64,000 nucleotides of DNA. Origin: Cereibacter johrii. Its GTDB lineage: Bacteria; Pseudomonadota; Alphaproteobacteria; Rhodobacterales; Rhodobacteraceae. The stretch spans positions 1-64,000 of the forward strand of contig NZ_MABH01000165.1 of NCBI RefSeq assembly GCF_001720585.1, in the 5' to 3' direction. The translations under genes were made by a program, and so were the position numbers. Positions 1 through 8,567 of this stretch are shown in pieces (within the stretch, counting starts at the first letter, position 1; each line of letters starts with the position of its first letter). A model generated the notes under the pieces. It did not search any database. It saw only the letters and a list, made by a program, of their open reading frames with translations, and had not been told where the DNA came from.

Positions 1-645
1 GGCCGCCAGCAGCTTGCGCATCTCGGCGCCCACCCGCTCGCGCGAGAGCTGCGCCACGCCCTCGGCCCGCGCGGCACAGGCGGCCAGCCCCTCCGCGTCG
101 AGCCCCTCGTCCGGCGCGCCGTAGATCGCATGAAAGCGGAAGAAGCGCAGGATGCGCAGGTAGTCCTCCTCGATCCGCCGGATGGGGTCGCCCACGAAGC
201 GCACCCGTCGCGCGATCAGGTCAGGCAGCCCGCCCAGCGGGTCGATGACCGCACCCGAGGCCTCGGCATAGAGCGCGTTCATGGTGAAGTCGCGCCGGGC
301 CGCATCCTCGGCCACATCGGTCGAGAAGGCCACCACGGCGTGGCGCCCGAAGGTCTCGACATCGCGTCGGAAGGTCGTGACCTCGTGCGGCACGCCGCCC
401 GCGATCACCGTGACGGTGCCATGGTCGATGCCGGTCGGCACCACCTTGAAGCCCGCCGCCGAGGCCAGAGCCGAGACCGCCGCGGGCACCGCATCGGTGG
501 CCAGATCGATATCCGACACCGGCCGGCCCAGCAGCGCATTGCGCACGCAGCCGCCCACGAAGAGCGCGCGATGCCCCGCCTCGGCCAGCGCCGCGCAGAG
601 CCGCTGCGTTGCGGGACGCGCCAGCCAGTCGCCCGAGATCCTCAT
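1..645 (-). CDS. cca: CCA tRNA nucleotidyltransferase, partial
   Basis: N-terminal 215 codons of a class II CCA-adding enzyme or poly(A)-polymerase-like nucleotidyltransferase, which adds or repairs the 3' CCA of tRNA. The gene runs off the left edge, so the C-terminal half is missing. Reading leftward from ATG at 645 the protein begins MRISGDWLARPATQ. It shows the nucleotidyltransferase signature FVGGCVRNALLGRPVSDIDLATDA (about residues 29-52; the DxD carboxylates bind metal), then the RRDFTMNALY motif and the ERRxR-type region around RRIEEDYLRILRFFRF. The start overlaps the stop of the upstream Nudix gene by 4 nt (ATGA), so the two are probably translationally coupled. It is the third gene of an hsp33-nudix-cca unit. 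Whether it adds full CCA or only part cannot be judged from this half. Confidence 0.9.
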   Translation of the reverse strand, partial: MRISGDWLARPATQRLCAALAEAGHRALFVGGCVRNALLGRPVSDIDLATDAVPAAVSALASAAGFKVVPTGIDHGTVTVIAGGVPHEVTTFRRDVETFGRHAVVAFSTDVAEDAARRDFTMNALYAEASGAVIDPLGGLPDLIARRVRFVGDPIRRIEEDYLRILRFFRFHAIYGAPDEGLDAEGLAACAARAEGVAQLSRERVGAEMRKLLAA

Positions 646-1229
646 CCCTGCATCCTCCGCGCAAGGCCGTGCAGGATGCGCGCCGTAGCCCCCCAGATGT
701 AGTAGGGCCCGTAAGGCACGACATAGTAGCGCCGCCAGCCGCCGCGCCAGAGCCGCTGCTCCACCCGGTAGCGGGACAGATCGAGGAGGTGGGTGAGCGG
801 CACGGTGAAGGCTTCCTCCACCTCGTCCTCCTGCGTCACCGGCACGAAGGGTCCGCGCACCTCGGCGAGGACGGGGACGACCGTGAAACCCGTCACCGTC
901 TCATGCGCGGGCAGGCGGCCGACGACCTCGACCATCTCGGCCGGAAGCCCGATCTCCTCGCGCGCCTCGCGCAGCGCGGCATCCTCGGGGCTGGCATCCG
1001 TCGGGTCGATCTTGCCGCCCGGAAAGGCGATCTGGCCGGGATGATGCGCGAGATGCGAGGCCCGCTTGGTCAGGATGACCCGCGCCCCGCCCTCGCGCTG
1101 CCAGACCGGCACCAGCACCGCCGCCGCGCGCAGGCGGCGGTCGGGCGGCAGCACGATCTCGGGGTTCAGGTCATGGTCCGAAGAGGCGGCGCCGCCGCTC
1201 TCCAGCGCGCGGCGCAGCGCCTCAGGCAT
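642..1229 (-). CDS. Nudix hydrolase, CoA pyrophosphatase type
   Basis: A 195-aa Nudix hydrolase. The Nudix box begins GGKIDPTDASPEDAALREAR and continues EEIGL, giving the GX5EX7REUXEEXGU pattern. It is preceded by LTKRASHLAHHPGQIAFPGG, the UPF0035-like signature of coenzyme A pyrophosphatases (CoA to phosphopantetheine plus 3',5'-ADP). The start ATG at 1229 lies 8 nt inside the end of hsp33, and its stop overlaps cca by 4 nt, so the three genes form one compact operon. Substrate assignment is by family motif only; other nucleoside diphosphate derivatives remain possible. Confidence 0.9.
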   Translation of the reverse strand: MPEALRRALESGGAASSDHDLNPEIVLPPDRRLRAAAVLVPVWQREGGARVILTKRASHLAHHPGQIAFPGGKIDPTDASPEDAALREAREEIGLPAEMVEVVGRLPAHETVTGFTVVPVLAEVRGPFVPVTQEDEVEEAFTVPLTHLLDLSRYRVEQRLWRGGWRRYYVVPYGPYYIWGATARILHGLARRMQG

Positions 1230-2211
1230 CGTCGCTCCGGGCGCCGGTGCCGAGAGTCGTCGGGTCGAACTCGTAATGCGCGCCGCAGAACTGGCAGTCG
1301 GCCGTGACGATGCCCTCGTCGGTCGTCATCTCGGCGATTTCCTCGGGCGCATAGATCGCGAGCGACTCGCGCACCCGGTCGGGCGAGCAGGAACAGCCGA
1401 AGCGCAGCGTCTGCGCCTCGAACACCCGCGGCGCCTCCTCGTGGAACAGCCGCACGAGCAGGTCCGGCGGCTGGACCGAGGGGCCCACCAGCTCCAGATC
1501 CTCGACCGTGTCGAGAAGCAGATTGGCCCGCGTCCAGTTCTCGCCCTCGTCGCCGTCGAGGAGGTCGCCATGCTGCAGGAGCCCGCCTTCGCCCGAGCCG
1601 CCCTCGCCCGCCACGCCCGGCGAGGCCTTGGGCATGTGCTGGAGCATCACGCCGCCGCCCCGCCAGTGGGTCGCGCCCTTGGCGGTGGACTGGCCGAAGG
1701 AGAGGGCAAAGCGGGTGGGCAACTGCTCGGACTGCGCGAAATAGGTCTCGGCGCAGGCGGTGAGCGAGCCTCCGGCAATCGGCGTGATGCCCTGATAGGG
1801 CACCATCCCCTGCCCCTGATCGATCAGGATGGCGAAATATCCCTCGCCGATCTGATCGAAGGCCCGGGCCCCCGGCTGCAGATCCTCCGCCACGAAGCTC
1901 GCATAGGCGCGGATCCGGGCGGGTTGCCCATCCTCGGAGGGGCCGTAATAGTCCGTGGCGATCATCCGCACCGCGCCGTTGCCGCGGATCTGCAGCGACA
2001 GCTTCCAGCGCAGCTTGATCGCCTGGCCGATCAGGGCGGTCAGAAGCGACGCCTCGGCCACCAGCGCCTCGATCTGCGGCGGGTAATCGTGCTTCGACAG
2101 CACCTCCTCGAGGACCCCGTCCAGCCGCACGACGCGGCCGCGGATGTCCGAGCGGTCAAGCTGGAAGGGCAGGACGGTATCGTCCCAGGCGATCTGTGAA
2201 CCGATGGTCAT
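1222..2211 (-). CDS. hslO: Redox-regulated chaperone Hsp33
   Basis: A 329-aa Hsp33 family holdase. Oxidation of the C-terminal zinc centre activates it to bind unfolding proteins in the cytoplasm. The zinc ligands are visible: CSC in RFGCSCSPDR and CQFC in ADCQFCGAHYEF near the C-terminus, the CxC...CxxC arrangement of the family. I chose ATG 2211 (MTIGSQIAWDD) because AAGGAA lies about 6 nt upstream. Longer in-frame starts exist but would add an unrelated N-terminal tail. First gene of the hslO-nudix-cca unit. Confidence 0.92.
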   Translation of the reverse strand: MTIGSQIAWDDTVLPFQLDRSDIRGRVVRLDGVLEEVLSKHDYPPQIEALVAEASLLTALIGQAIKLRWKLSLQIRGNGAVRMIATDYYGPSEDGQPARIRAYASFVAEDLQPGARAFDQIGEGYFAILIDQGQGMVPYQGITPIAGGSLTACAETYFAQSEQLPTRFALSFGQSTAKGATHWRGGGVMLQHMPKASPGVAGEGGSGEGGLLQHGDLLDGDEGENWTRANLLLDTVEDLELVGPSVQPPDLLVRLFHEEAPRVFEAQTLRFGCSCSPDRVRESLAIYAPEEIAEMTTDEGIVTADCQFCGAHYEFDPTTLGTGARSDDA

Positions 2212-2283
2212 GGGGTTTCCTTGAGGCATGAGCCTTGGCATACCGCCCCAATATAGGCGCGACAACCGGGGGACCAAGAGCAG

Positions 2284-2721
2284 ATGATCAGGCGATACGG
2301 CGACCCCGTGCGGGCGGATCGGCACTATCGGCGCAGGCCGGGGGTCTATGCGGTGCTCCTGAGCGGCGGCGACATCCTCACCACCTTTCAGGAGACTCCG
2401 CTGCCCGAGTTCCAGCTTCCGGGTGGCGGGATCGATCCGGGCGAGCATCCGATGGCGGCCCTGCACCGCGAGGTGCGGGAAGAGACCGGCTGGCGCATCG
2501 GCGGCCTCCGCCGGATCGGCGCCTTCCGCCGCTTCACCTACATGCCGGAATACGATCTCTGGGCCGAGAAGCTCTGCGCGGTGTATCTCGCGCGTCCGAT
2601 CCGGCGCCTCGGCGCGCCCACCGAGCCCGGGCATCACGCCGTCTGGCTGCCGGTCGAGGAGGCGCTGGTGCGGCTCGGCAATGCGGGCGACCGGGCGCTT
2701 CTGGCGGCGGCCCTGCGCTGA
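2284..2721 (+). CDS. Nudix hydrolase (small)
   Basis: A 145-aa single-domain Nudix hydrolase, divergent from hslO with 72 bp between the starts. The Nudix box is GGGIDPGEHPMAALHREVREETGW (residues about 47-70), a full match to GX5EX7REUXEEXGU. The N-terminus RRRPGVYAVLLSGGDIL resembles MutT/RppH-sized enzymes. AAGAG just upstream of ATG 2284 can serve as ribosome binding site. The substrate cannot be told from sequence. It ends 28 bp before the convergent phosphatase gene. Confidence 0.85.
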   Translation: MIRRYGDPVRADRHYRRRPGVYAVLLSGGDILTTFQETPLPEFQLPGGGIDPGEHPMAALHREVREETGWRIGGLRRIGAFRRFTYMPEYDLWAEKLCAVYLARPIRRLGAPTEPGHHAVWLPVEEALVRLGNAGDRALLAAALR

Positions 2722-2749
2722 CGGACCCCGGCTCTCGGGCCCGCGCCCC

Positions 2750-4069
2750 TCACGGCCGGTAGTCGAAGAGCACGCCCGAGACATCGTCCCGGAAGTCTCC
2801 GCCGCCCATCCGCTCGTGGAGCGCCCAGACGAGAGCCTCCATCAGCTCCTCGGAGCCGAGGGCCGCGTGCTCGGCAAGCAGGCGCACCAGCCCCGCCTCT
2901 CCCAGCTCGTGCCCCGAGGGATCCGGGCATTCCGTCACCCCGTCCGACAGCAGAAAGAGCCTGTCGCCCGGCAGAAGCCGCGTCTCCGACCGCTCGAAGG
3001 TGGCGTCGGGCAGAAGGCCCACGGGCAGCCCGCCCTGCCCCAGAAGCTCCCCCCGCCCATCGGCGCGCAGCACCACCGGATGCGGATGGCCCGCCTGCAC
3101 CAGCGCGAGCGCCCCCGACCGCAGGTCGATCTCGGCATAGGCCATGGTGAAATACTGCTCTACCCCCAGATCCGCGATCATCATGCGGTTGAGGCGCGCG
3201 GCCAGAATCTCGGGCGGCCAGCTGTCATGCCCGGCGCAGTGCGGGCAGGCGCCGTCCGACCGGGCCACCCCGCCCTCGGGCGAGAGGCCCGACAGGAGCC
3301 CCGCCAGCCGCGCCGTCATCAGCGCCGAGGCGACGCCGTGACCCGAGACGTCGATCGAATAGAGGGCGATCCGCCCCGCCCCGAGCTCGAGAGAGCCCGC
3401 GAGGTCGCCGCCGACATGGCCCGAGGGCCGCAGGAGCAGCGTGACGGTCGAGCGGCCGAACCGCCGGGACCTGTCCCGGGCGAACGACTGCTGCAACCGC
3501 CGCGCCTCGTCGAGATCGCGGTCGAGCGACTCGTAGATGGTGCGCAGTTCCGAGAAGGCGCGCTCCAGAAGCTGGTTCTTGTCGACGAGTTCGGCCTGCA
3601 TCGACAGCACCCGCTCGCCGGCCCGCAGCCGGGCCCGCAGTTCGTCGGGCGCCGCGGGCTTCACCAGATAGTCGTCGGCGCCGCAATCGAGGCCGTCGAC
3701 CACCTCGCCGGTGCCGGACCGGGAGGTGAGAAGGATGAAGTAGCAATAGGCCGCGCCCGGCAGCGCCCGGATCCGGCGGCAGAGCTCCAGCCCCGACATG
3801 CCGGGCATCATCCAGTCGCTGAGCACGATGTCGACCTCGGCGCCCGTGCAGAGGGCCAGTGCCTCCGAGGCGGTTGCGGCCTCGCTCACCCGGTAGCCCC
3901 ACCGCTCGAGCGAGAGCGCGACGAGCCGCCGCTGCGCCCGGCTGTCGTCCACGATCAGAACATGCCGGACGGGCGCGGAAGCGCCGTGCGCACCGGCTTC
4001 GGCCAACGGAAGGGATCGCGCATTCACTGGGGCATCTTCGGGATCGGCCTCGCGGCAGCATGGCGCCAC
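2750..4069 (-). CDS. Response regulator with PP2C/SpoIIE-type serine phosphatase output
   Basis: A two-domain signalling protein, up to 439 aa. Residues about 35-155 form a receiver domain (VLIVDDSRAQ acidic pair; phosphoacceptor Asp in DIVLSDWMMPGMSG; conserved Lys in YLVKPAAPDE). A coiled linker follows, then an RsbU/SpoIIE-type PP2C phosphatase with metal aspartates in HVGGDLAG, SIDVSGHGVASALM, LFLLSDGVTE and FRDDVSGVLF. Such proteins usually dephosphorylate an anti-sigma-factor antagonist. Between the DVSGHG motif and the following helix there is an insert with a CPHC motif (GACPHCAGHD), possibly metal binding. The start is uncertain: GTG 4069, or GTG 4027 (MNARSLPLAE). It is divergent from an Hpt gene, its likely phosphotransfer partner. 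No antagonist or anti-sigma gene is adjacent. Confidence 0.85.
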   Translation of the reverse strand: MAPCCREADPEDAPVNARSLPLAEAGAHGASAPVRHVLIVDDSRAQRRLVALSLERWGYRVSEAATASEALALCTGAEVDIVLSDWMMPGMSGLELCRRIRALPGAAYCYFILLTSRSGTGEVVDGLDCGADDYLVKPAAPDELRARLRAGERVLSMQAELVDKNQLLERAFSELRTIYESLDRDLDEARRLQQSFARDRSRRFGRSTVTLLLRPSGHVGGDLAGSLELGAGRIALYSIDVSGHGVASALMTARLAGLLSGLSPEGGVARSDGACPHCAGHDSWPPEILAARLNRMMIADLGVEQYFTMAYAEIDLRSGALALVQAGHPHPVVLRADGRGELLGQGGLPVGLLPDATFERSETRLLPGDRLFLLSDGVTECPDPSGHELGEAGLVRLLAEHAALGSEELMEALVWALHERMGGGDFRDDVSGVLFDYRP

Positions 4070-4192
4070 GCTGACCCGGCACCGCTTAAGGGAGCGTGAA
4101 GGCTCAAATCATCCGGAACTGCCGGGACCATCCTCATCGACCGTTAAGGCGCGCGTGCCAGTCTGGACCGGCACAATCAGCGAGCGGGCAGC

Positions 4193-4522
4193 ATGATCGA
4201 CTGGGGACGGGTTGCGGCACTGCGCGAGGAGGTCGGCCGCGAGGCGTTCGAGGAGGTCGTTCTCATGTTCCTCGAGGAGACGGACGAGACGATCCGCCGG
4301 CTTTCCGCCGCTCCGGTCGCGCCGCTCGAGGAGATGCTGCATTTCCTGAAGGGATCGGCGCTGAACCTCGGCTTCAGATCGGTCTCGCGCCTCTGTCAGG
4401 AGGGCGAGCAGCTCGCCGCCTGCGGGCGCGGCGCCGAGGTCGAGCTGGGCGTGCTGGTGACGAGCTACCGGCTGGCCCGGATGGAGTTTCTCAAGGGACT
4501 CGAACGGATGGAGGCCGGCTAG
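4193..4522 (+). CDS. Hpt-domain phosphotransfer protein
   Basis: A 109-aa stand-alone histidine phosphotransfer (Hpt) protein. The phosphorylatable histidine is in LHFLKGSALNLGF (about residue 64), matching the HxxKGSxxNxG core; the rest is predicted all-helical. It starts at ATG 4193, 123 bp from the divergent receiver-phosphatase gene. This suggests a relay of hybrid kinase, Hpt and phosphatase-type regulator, with the kinase encoded elsewhere. Its stop overlaps the convergent ilvA stop by 4 bp. Confidence 0.85.
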   Translation: MIDWGRVAALREEVGREAFEEVVLMFLEETDETIRRLSAAPVAPLEEMLHFLKGSALNLGFRSVSRLCQEGEQLAACGRGAEVELGVLVTSYRLARMEFLKGLERMEAG

Positions 4523-5766
4523 ACCAGGAACTCGGCCAGAGCATCGTCGCCGGTGATGTCGCGGTAGTTAAGCCCCGCCTCCTCCATCACCGCCGTCAGC
4601 CGCGCGAAATTCCCGGCCTCCCTGGTCTCGATCCCGATCAGGACCGAGCCGAAGTTGCGGGCCGACTTCTTGAGATATTCGAAGCGCGCGATATCATCGT
4701 CGGGGCCGAGCATCATCAGGAACTCGCGCAGCGCGCCGGGGCGCTGCGGCATCCGCAGGATGAAGTATTTCTTGAGGCCCGAGTAGCGCTGCGCCCTCTC
4801 CTTCACCTCAGGCAGGCGCTCGAAGTCGAAATTGCCGCCCGAGGTCACGCAGACGACCGTGCGGCCGCGGATCTCTTCGGCCAGCTCCGGCAGGACGTCC
4901 ACCGACAGCGCCCCCGCAGGCTCGAGCACGATGCCCTCGACGTTCAGCATCTCGAGCATGGTGATGCAGATCCGGTCCTCGGGCGCCAGATGCACCTGAT
5001 CGGGGCGCACCCAGTCGAGCATCGAGAAGGGCAGCTGTCCCAGACGAGCCACGGCGGCCCCGTCGACGAAGCTGTTCACGCGCGGCAACGGCGTGGGGCC
5101 TCCCGCTTCCAGCGCGGCCAGAAGGCTGGCGCCGCCCGCAGGCTCGACGAACCGGAAGTCCGTCTCCGGCGCCTCGCCCCGCAGGAAGGCCGTCACGCCC
5201 GAGGCAAGCCCGCCGCCGCCCACCGGCAGCACCACCAGATCCGGCGCCCGGCCCAGCTGTTCGAGCAGCTCGACCCCCACGCTTGCCTGCCCCTCGATCA
5301 CGTCGGGATCGTCGAACGGCGCGAGGAAATGGGCCTTCTGCTCGGCACACCAGGCCTGGGCCGCGGCGAGTGTCTGGTCGAAGTAGTCGCCCGTCAGCAC
5401 GATCTCGACGGCCTCGCCGCCGAAGGTCCGCGTCTTGGCGATCTTCTGCTGCGGCGTCGTCACCGGCATGAAGATCGTGCCCTTCACGCCGAAATGCCGG
5501 CAGGCGTAAGCCACGCCCTGCGCATGATTTCCCGCCGAGGCGCAGACGAAGGAGCGCTGGTCGGGGCGCGCATCGCGCACCTTCCGCATCGCCGTGAAGG
5601 CGCCGCGCAGCTTGTAGCTGCGCACCGGCGTCAGATCCTCGCGCTTGAGCCAGATCTCGGCGCCATAGCGGGCCGAGAGATGATCGTTGCGCTGGAGCGG
5701 CGTCTCGGGGAAGAGATCGCGCAGGGCGCGGGTGGCGGCACGGGCGTTGCGGGCGAACTGGGTCAT
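4519..5766 (-). CDS. ilvA: Threonine dehydratase (threonine ammonia-lyase)
   Basis: A 415-aa PLP enzyme converting threonine to 2-oxobutanoate, the first step toward isoleucine. The PLP lysine is in VRSYKLRGAF (about residue 52) and the glycine-rich phosphate loop is PVGGGGLASG. The C-terminal ~85 residues (KYFILRMPQRPGALREF...) form one ACT-like regulatory domain, so this is the short biosynthetic form with a single regulatory module, unlike the two-ACT E. coli enzyme. The start ATG at 5766 is divergent from argG across 121 bp. Confidence 0.92.
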   Translation of the reverse strand: MTQFARNARAATRALRDLFPETPLQRNDHLSARYGAEIWLKREDLTPVRSYKLRGAFTAMRKVRDARPDQRSFVCASAGNHAQGVAYACRHFGVKGTIFMPVTTPQQKIAKTRTFGGEAVEIVLTGDYFDQTLAAAQAWCAEQKAHFLAPFDDPDVIEGQASVGVELLEQLGRAPDLVVLPVGGGGLASGVTAFLRGEAPETDFRFVEPAGGASLLAALEAGGPTPLPRVNSFVDGAAVARLGQLPFSMLDWVRPDQVHLAPEDRICITMLEMLNVEGIVLEPAGALSVDVLPELAEEIRGRTVVCVTSGGNFDFERLPEVKERAQRYSGLKKYFILRMPQRPGALREFLMMLGPDDDIARFEYLKKSARNFGSVLIGIETREAGNFARLTAVMEEAGLNYRDITGDDALAEFLV

Positions 5767-5887
5767 GCGCGCACCCTACCCGCTTCGTCGCGGCTCCGCC
5801 ACGGTCCAGGTGCGGCCCGCGCCCCTTGTTCACAACGGCAAACTTCACTAGACCGGCGTGCAAACTTTCCCGCGATGGAGCCCTCCC

Positions 5888-7114
5888 ATGTCCGCCCCGA
5901 AGAAAGTCGTCCTTGCCTATTCCGGCGGGCTCGACACCTCGATCATCCTGAAGTGGCTGCAGACCGAATATGGCTGCGAGGTCGTGACCTTCACCGCCGA
6001 CCTCGGCCAGGGCGAGGAACTGGAGCCCGCCCGCGAGAAGGCCGTGATGCTGGGCATCAAGCCGGAAAACATTTTCATTGAAGATGTGCGCGAAGAGTTC
6101 GTGCGCGACTTCGTCTTCCCGATGTTCCGGGCAAACGCGCTTTACGAAGGGCTCTACCTGCTCGGCACCTCGATCGCGCGGCCTCTGATCGCCAAGCGGC
6201 TGGTCGAGATCGCGGCCCAGACCGGCGCCGACGCGGTGGCCCACGGCGCCACCGGCAAGGGCAACGATCAGGTGCGGTTCGAGCTGACGGCCTATGCGCT
6301 CGATCCGGCGATCAAGGTGATCGCGCCCTGGCGCGAGTGGGACCTGACCTCACGCACGAAGCTCCTCGAATTCGCCGAGCAGAACCAGATCCCGATCGCC
6401 AAGAACAAGCGCGGCGAAGCGCCCTTCTCGGTCGATGCGAACCTGCTGCACACCTCGTCCGAGGGCCGCGTGCTGGAGAACCCGGGCGAGGAAGCCCCGG
6501 ACTACGTCTACCAGCGCACCGTCGACCCCGAGAAGGCGCCCGACGCGCCCGAGTTCGTGGAGATCACTTTCGAGAAGGGCGATGCGGTCGCCATCAACGG
6601 CGAGGCCATGTCGCCCGCGACCATCCTCACGAAGCTCAACGAGCTTGGCGGCAAGCACGGCGTGGGCCGTCTCGATCTGGTGGAAAACCGTTTCGTGGGC
6701 ATGAAGTCGCGCGGGATCTACGAAACGCCCGGCGGCACCATCCTGCTGGAGGCCCACCGCGGGATCGAGCAGATCACGCTCGACTCGGGCGCAGGCCACC
6801 TCAAGGATTCGATCATGCCGCGCTATGCCGAGCTGATCTACAACGGCTTCTGGTACAGCCCCGAGCGCGAGATGCTTCAGGCGCTGATCGACAAGTCGCA
6901 GGAACATGTCACCGGCACCGTCCGCGTGAAGCTTTACAAGGGCTTCGCCCGCACCGTCGCCCGCTGGTCCGAACATTCGCTCTATTCCGAGAAGCACGTC
7001 ACCTTCGAGGAGGATGCGGGCGCCTACGACCAGAAGGACGCGGCCGGCTTCATCCGGCTGAACGCCCTGCGGCTGAAGCTGATCGCGACGCGCAACGCGC
7101 GTGTGAAGGGCTGA
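5888..7114 (+). CDS. argG: Argininosuccinate synthase
   Basis: A 408-aa enzyme joining citrulline and aspartate with ATP to make argininosuccinate in arginine biosynthesis. The N-terminal [15 protein letters not shown] is the PP-loop ATP pyrophosphatase motif, and [14 protein letters not shown] is the second family signature. I chose ATG 5888 because GGAG sits 7 nt upstream; a longer in-frame ATG at 5858 lacks this and adds [11 protein letters not shown] strong hairpin follows at 7121-7144. Confidence 0.95.
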   Translation: MSAPKKVVLAYSGGLDTSIILKWLQTEYGCEVVTFTADLGQGEELEPAREKAVMLGIKPENIFIEDVREEFVRDFVFPMFRANALYEGLYLLGTSIARPLIAKRLVEIAAQTGADAVAHGATGKGNDQVRFELTAYALDPAIKVIAPWREWDLTSRTKLLEFAEQNQIPIAKNKRGEAPFSVDANLLHTSSEGRVLENPGEEAPDYVYQRTVDPEKAPDAPEFVEITFEKGDAVAINGEAMSPATILTKLNELGGKHGVGRLDLVENRFVGMKSRGIYETPGGTILLEAHRGIEQITLDSGAGHLKDSIMPRYAELIYNGFWYSPEREMLQALIDKSQEHVTGTVRVKLYKGFARTVARWSEHSLYSEKHVTFEEDAGAYDQKDAAGFIRLNALRLKLIATRNARVKG

Positions 7115-7120
7115 GGCTGG

Positions 7121-7144
7121 AACCGGCGCCCTGCGGCGCCGGTT
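7121..7144 (+). terminator. Hairpin terminator after argG
   Basis: A perfect inverted repeat: AACCGGCGCC, loop CTGC, GGCGCCGGTT, starting 6 nt after the argG stop. No run of T follows directly, so it may act as a 3' stabilising or Rho-assisted structure rather than a classic intrinsic terminator. It also lies upstream of the DUF533 gene. Confidence 0.65.
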
Positions 7145-7177
7145 GACCTCCTTTCCCAAGGGAGAGGAGACCCTTCG

Positions 7178-7855
7178 ATGAGCCTCAAGAAAGTCCTCGG
7201 GCTGATGCTGGCCTCGCGCATGGCCGGCCGCGGCGGCCGAACGGGAGGGCTCGGCTCTGCCGCCGTCCTCGGCTCGAGCGTGAGCAAGAAGGCCGGGATG
7301 GCCGCGCTGGCCTACATGGCCTACCGCGCCTATCAGGATCATCAGGCGCGTAGTCCGGGCGGCACGGCCCGGACTGCGGGCGGTGCGGGCGGCATCGGGG
7401 GCATGATCGGCGGCATCGTCGACAGCCTGACCGGCCCGCAGGACGATGCCGGCCGGTCCTCGGCCGCTCCTGCCGGCGCAGCGATGGGTCAGTCGCCCGA
7501 GGAGGCGATTTCGGACGCCAAGGCGCTCCTGCTGCTGCAGGCGATGGTGGCCGCGGCCTGGGCCGATGGCGCGATCTCGACGGACGAGCGGCAGCGGATC
7601 CTCGACCAGCTCGACGCCGCGGGTGCGGACGAGAGCGACCGGCGGCTCGTCGAGCGCGAGATCGCCCATCCGCAGCCGCTCGACCGGCTGCTGGAGCAGG
7701 TCCGCGATCAGGAGACCGCCGAGCAGTTCTATCTCGCTTCACGCGCCGCGGTGGATCCGGCCACCAACGCCAACAAATCCTACCTCTGCACCCTGCGGGG
7801 GCGGCTGAACCTCTCGGAGGCGGAAGTGCGCGAGGTGGAAGCCTTCACGTCCTGA
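7178..7855 (+). CDS. DUF533 (YebE/TerB-like) protein
   Basis: A 225-aa protein. The first ~110 residues are low-complexity Gly/Ala/Ser-rich with one weak hydrophobic stretch (AALAYMAYRAYQDH). Residues ~120-225 form the helical DUF533 domain, related to tellurite-resistance TerB folds (MVAAAWADGAISTDERQRIL; YLCTLRGRLNLSEAEV). GGAGAGGAG precedes ATG 7178. Function unknown; E. coli YebE is an envelope-stress-associated inner-membrane protein, but no role can be inferred here. The last 11 bp overlap the convergent sulfotransferase-like gene. Confidence 0.85.
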   Translation: MSLKKVLGLMLASRMAGRGGRTGGLGSAAVLGSSVSKKAGMAALAYMAYRAYQDHQARSPGGTARTAGGAGGIGGMIGGIVDSLTGPQDDAGRSSAAPAGAAMGQSPEEAISDAKALLLLQAMVAAAWADGAISTDERQRILDQLDAAGADESDRRLVEREIAHPQPLDRLLEQVRDQETAEQFYLASRAAVDPATNANKSYLCTLRGRLNLSEAEVREVEAFTS

Positions 7856-8567
7856 TGCGGAAGGCGGCAAGGCGCTCGTAATGCGGCAGCGCCTGCCGGG
7901 CCAGCTCGGCATAGTGCGGGGCGAGATCCGGCAGCGGGCCCTCGGGATCCTCGAAACCCGAAGACAGATGCACGGCGCCGTACCAGTGCGGCGCCCAGAC
8001 ACCGTCGGCCTTGTGTCCGCCTGCAGGCCAGCGCAGCATCGCATCGGTGAAAGGGAGGCCGAGGGCCGCACAGAGGGCCGTCAGCGTCCCTTTCGGGTCC
8101 TGCCGGACGTCCGCGCTGTCCACCACGAGGGGCGGGCGCCCCAGCCATTGCGCCACCTCGTCGAAAAGCTCGGCCTGCTGCACGAAGCCGATGTCGGCGA
8201 GGCCGGGCCCCTCGCGCTTCTTGGCGTAGCTCGCCACGACCCGCGCCGGATGGCGGATCAGAAAAACATTTTCGCAGTCGCGCATGAAGCTCCGGTCGAA
8301 GGAGGGGATCATGTGCAGCGTCATGTGCTTCTGGTAGAAGATCGGCTCGCCGAGCGGCGCCTCTCCGCGGCACCTGTCGGCGATGACGGAGGCGTCGGTT
8401 TCGTGTGCGGCGAGGATCTCGGCGCGCATCGGATGGTCGAGCCCCGTGGCCTTGAGATAGGCGGCGTAGAAGGGTTCGTCCCAGATGCCGCAGTCACCCC
8501 GCGCCGCGAAGGAATACATCAGGGCCGTCGAGAGGTTCCGCGGCCCGGACCACATGGCGATCCTCAT
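7845..8567 (-). CDS. Sulfotransferase-like P-loop protein
   Basis: A 240-aa protein beginning MRIAMWSGPRNLSTALMYSF. The WSGPRNLSTAL segment resembles the 5'-phosphosulfate loop of sulfotransferase-fold proteins, and FLIRHPARVVASYAKKR resembles the 3'-phosphate-binding region (RxPxxVxxS). A PAPS-dependent reaction is possible but unproven; many members of this bacterial subgroup have no known substrate. Its start overlaps the stop of the upstream class IV aminotransferase by 4 nt (ATGA), so the two are co-translated. Confidence 0.75.
   Translation of the reverse strand: MRIAMWSGPRNLSTALMYSFAARGDCGIWDEPFYAAYLKATGLDHPMRAEILAAHETDASVIADRCRGEAPLGEPIFYQKHMTLHMIPSFDRSFMRDCENVFLIRHPARVVASYAKKREGPGLADIGFVQQAELFDEVAQWLGRPPLVVDSADVRQDPKGTLTALCAALGLPFTDAMLRWPAGGHKADGVWAPHWYGAVHLSSGFEDPEGPLPDLAPHYAELARQALPHYERLAAFRIRT

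Noticed and set aside
4112-4143. GGAAC...CGTT upstream of the Hpt gene as an EcfG promoter
   Set aside because: The spacer is about 22 nt instead of 16-17.
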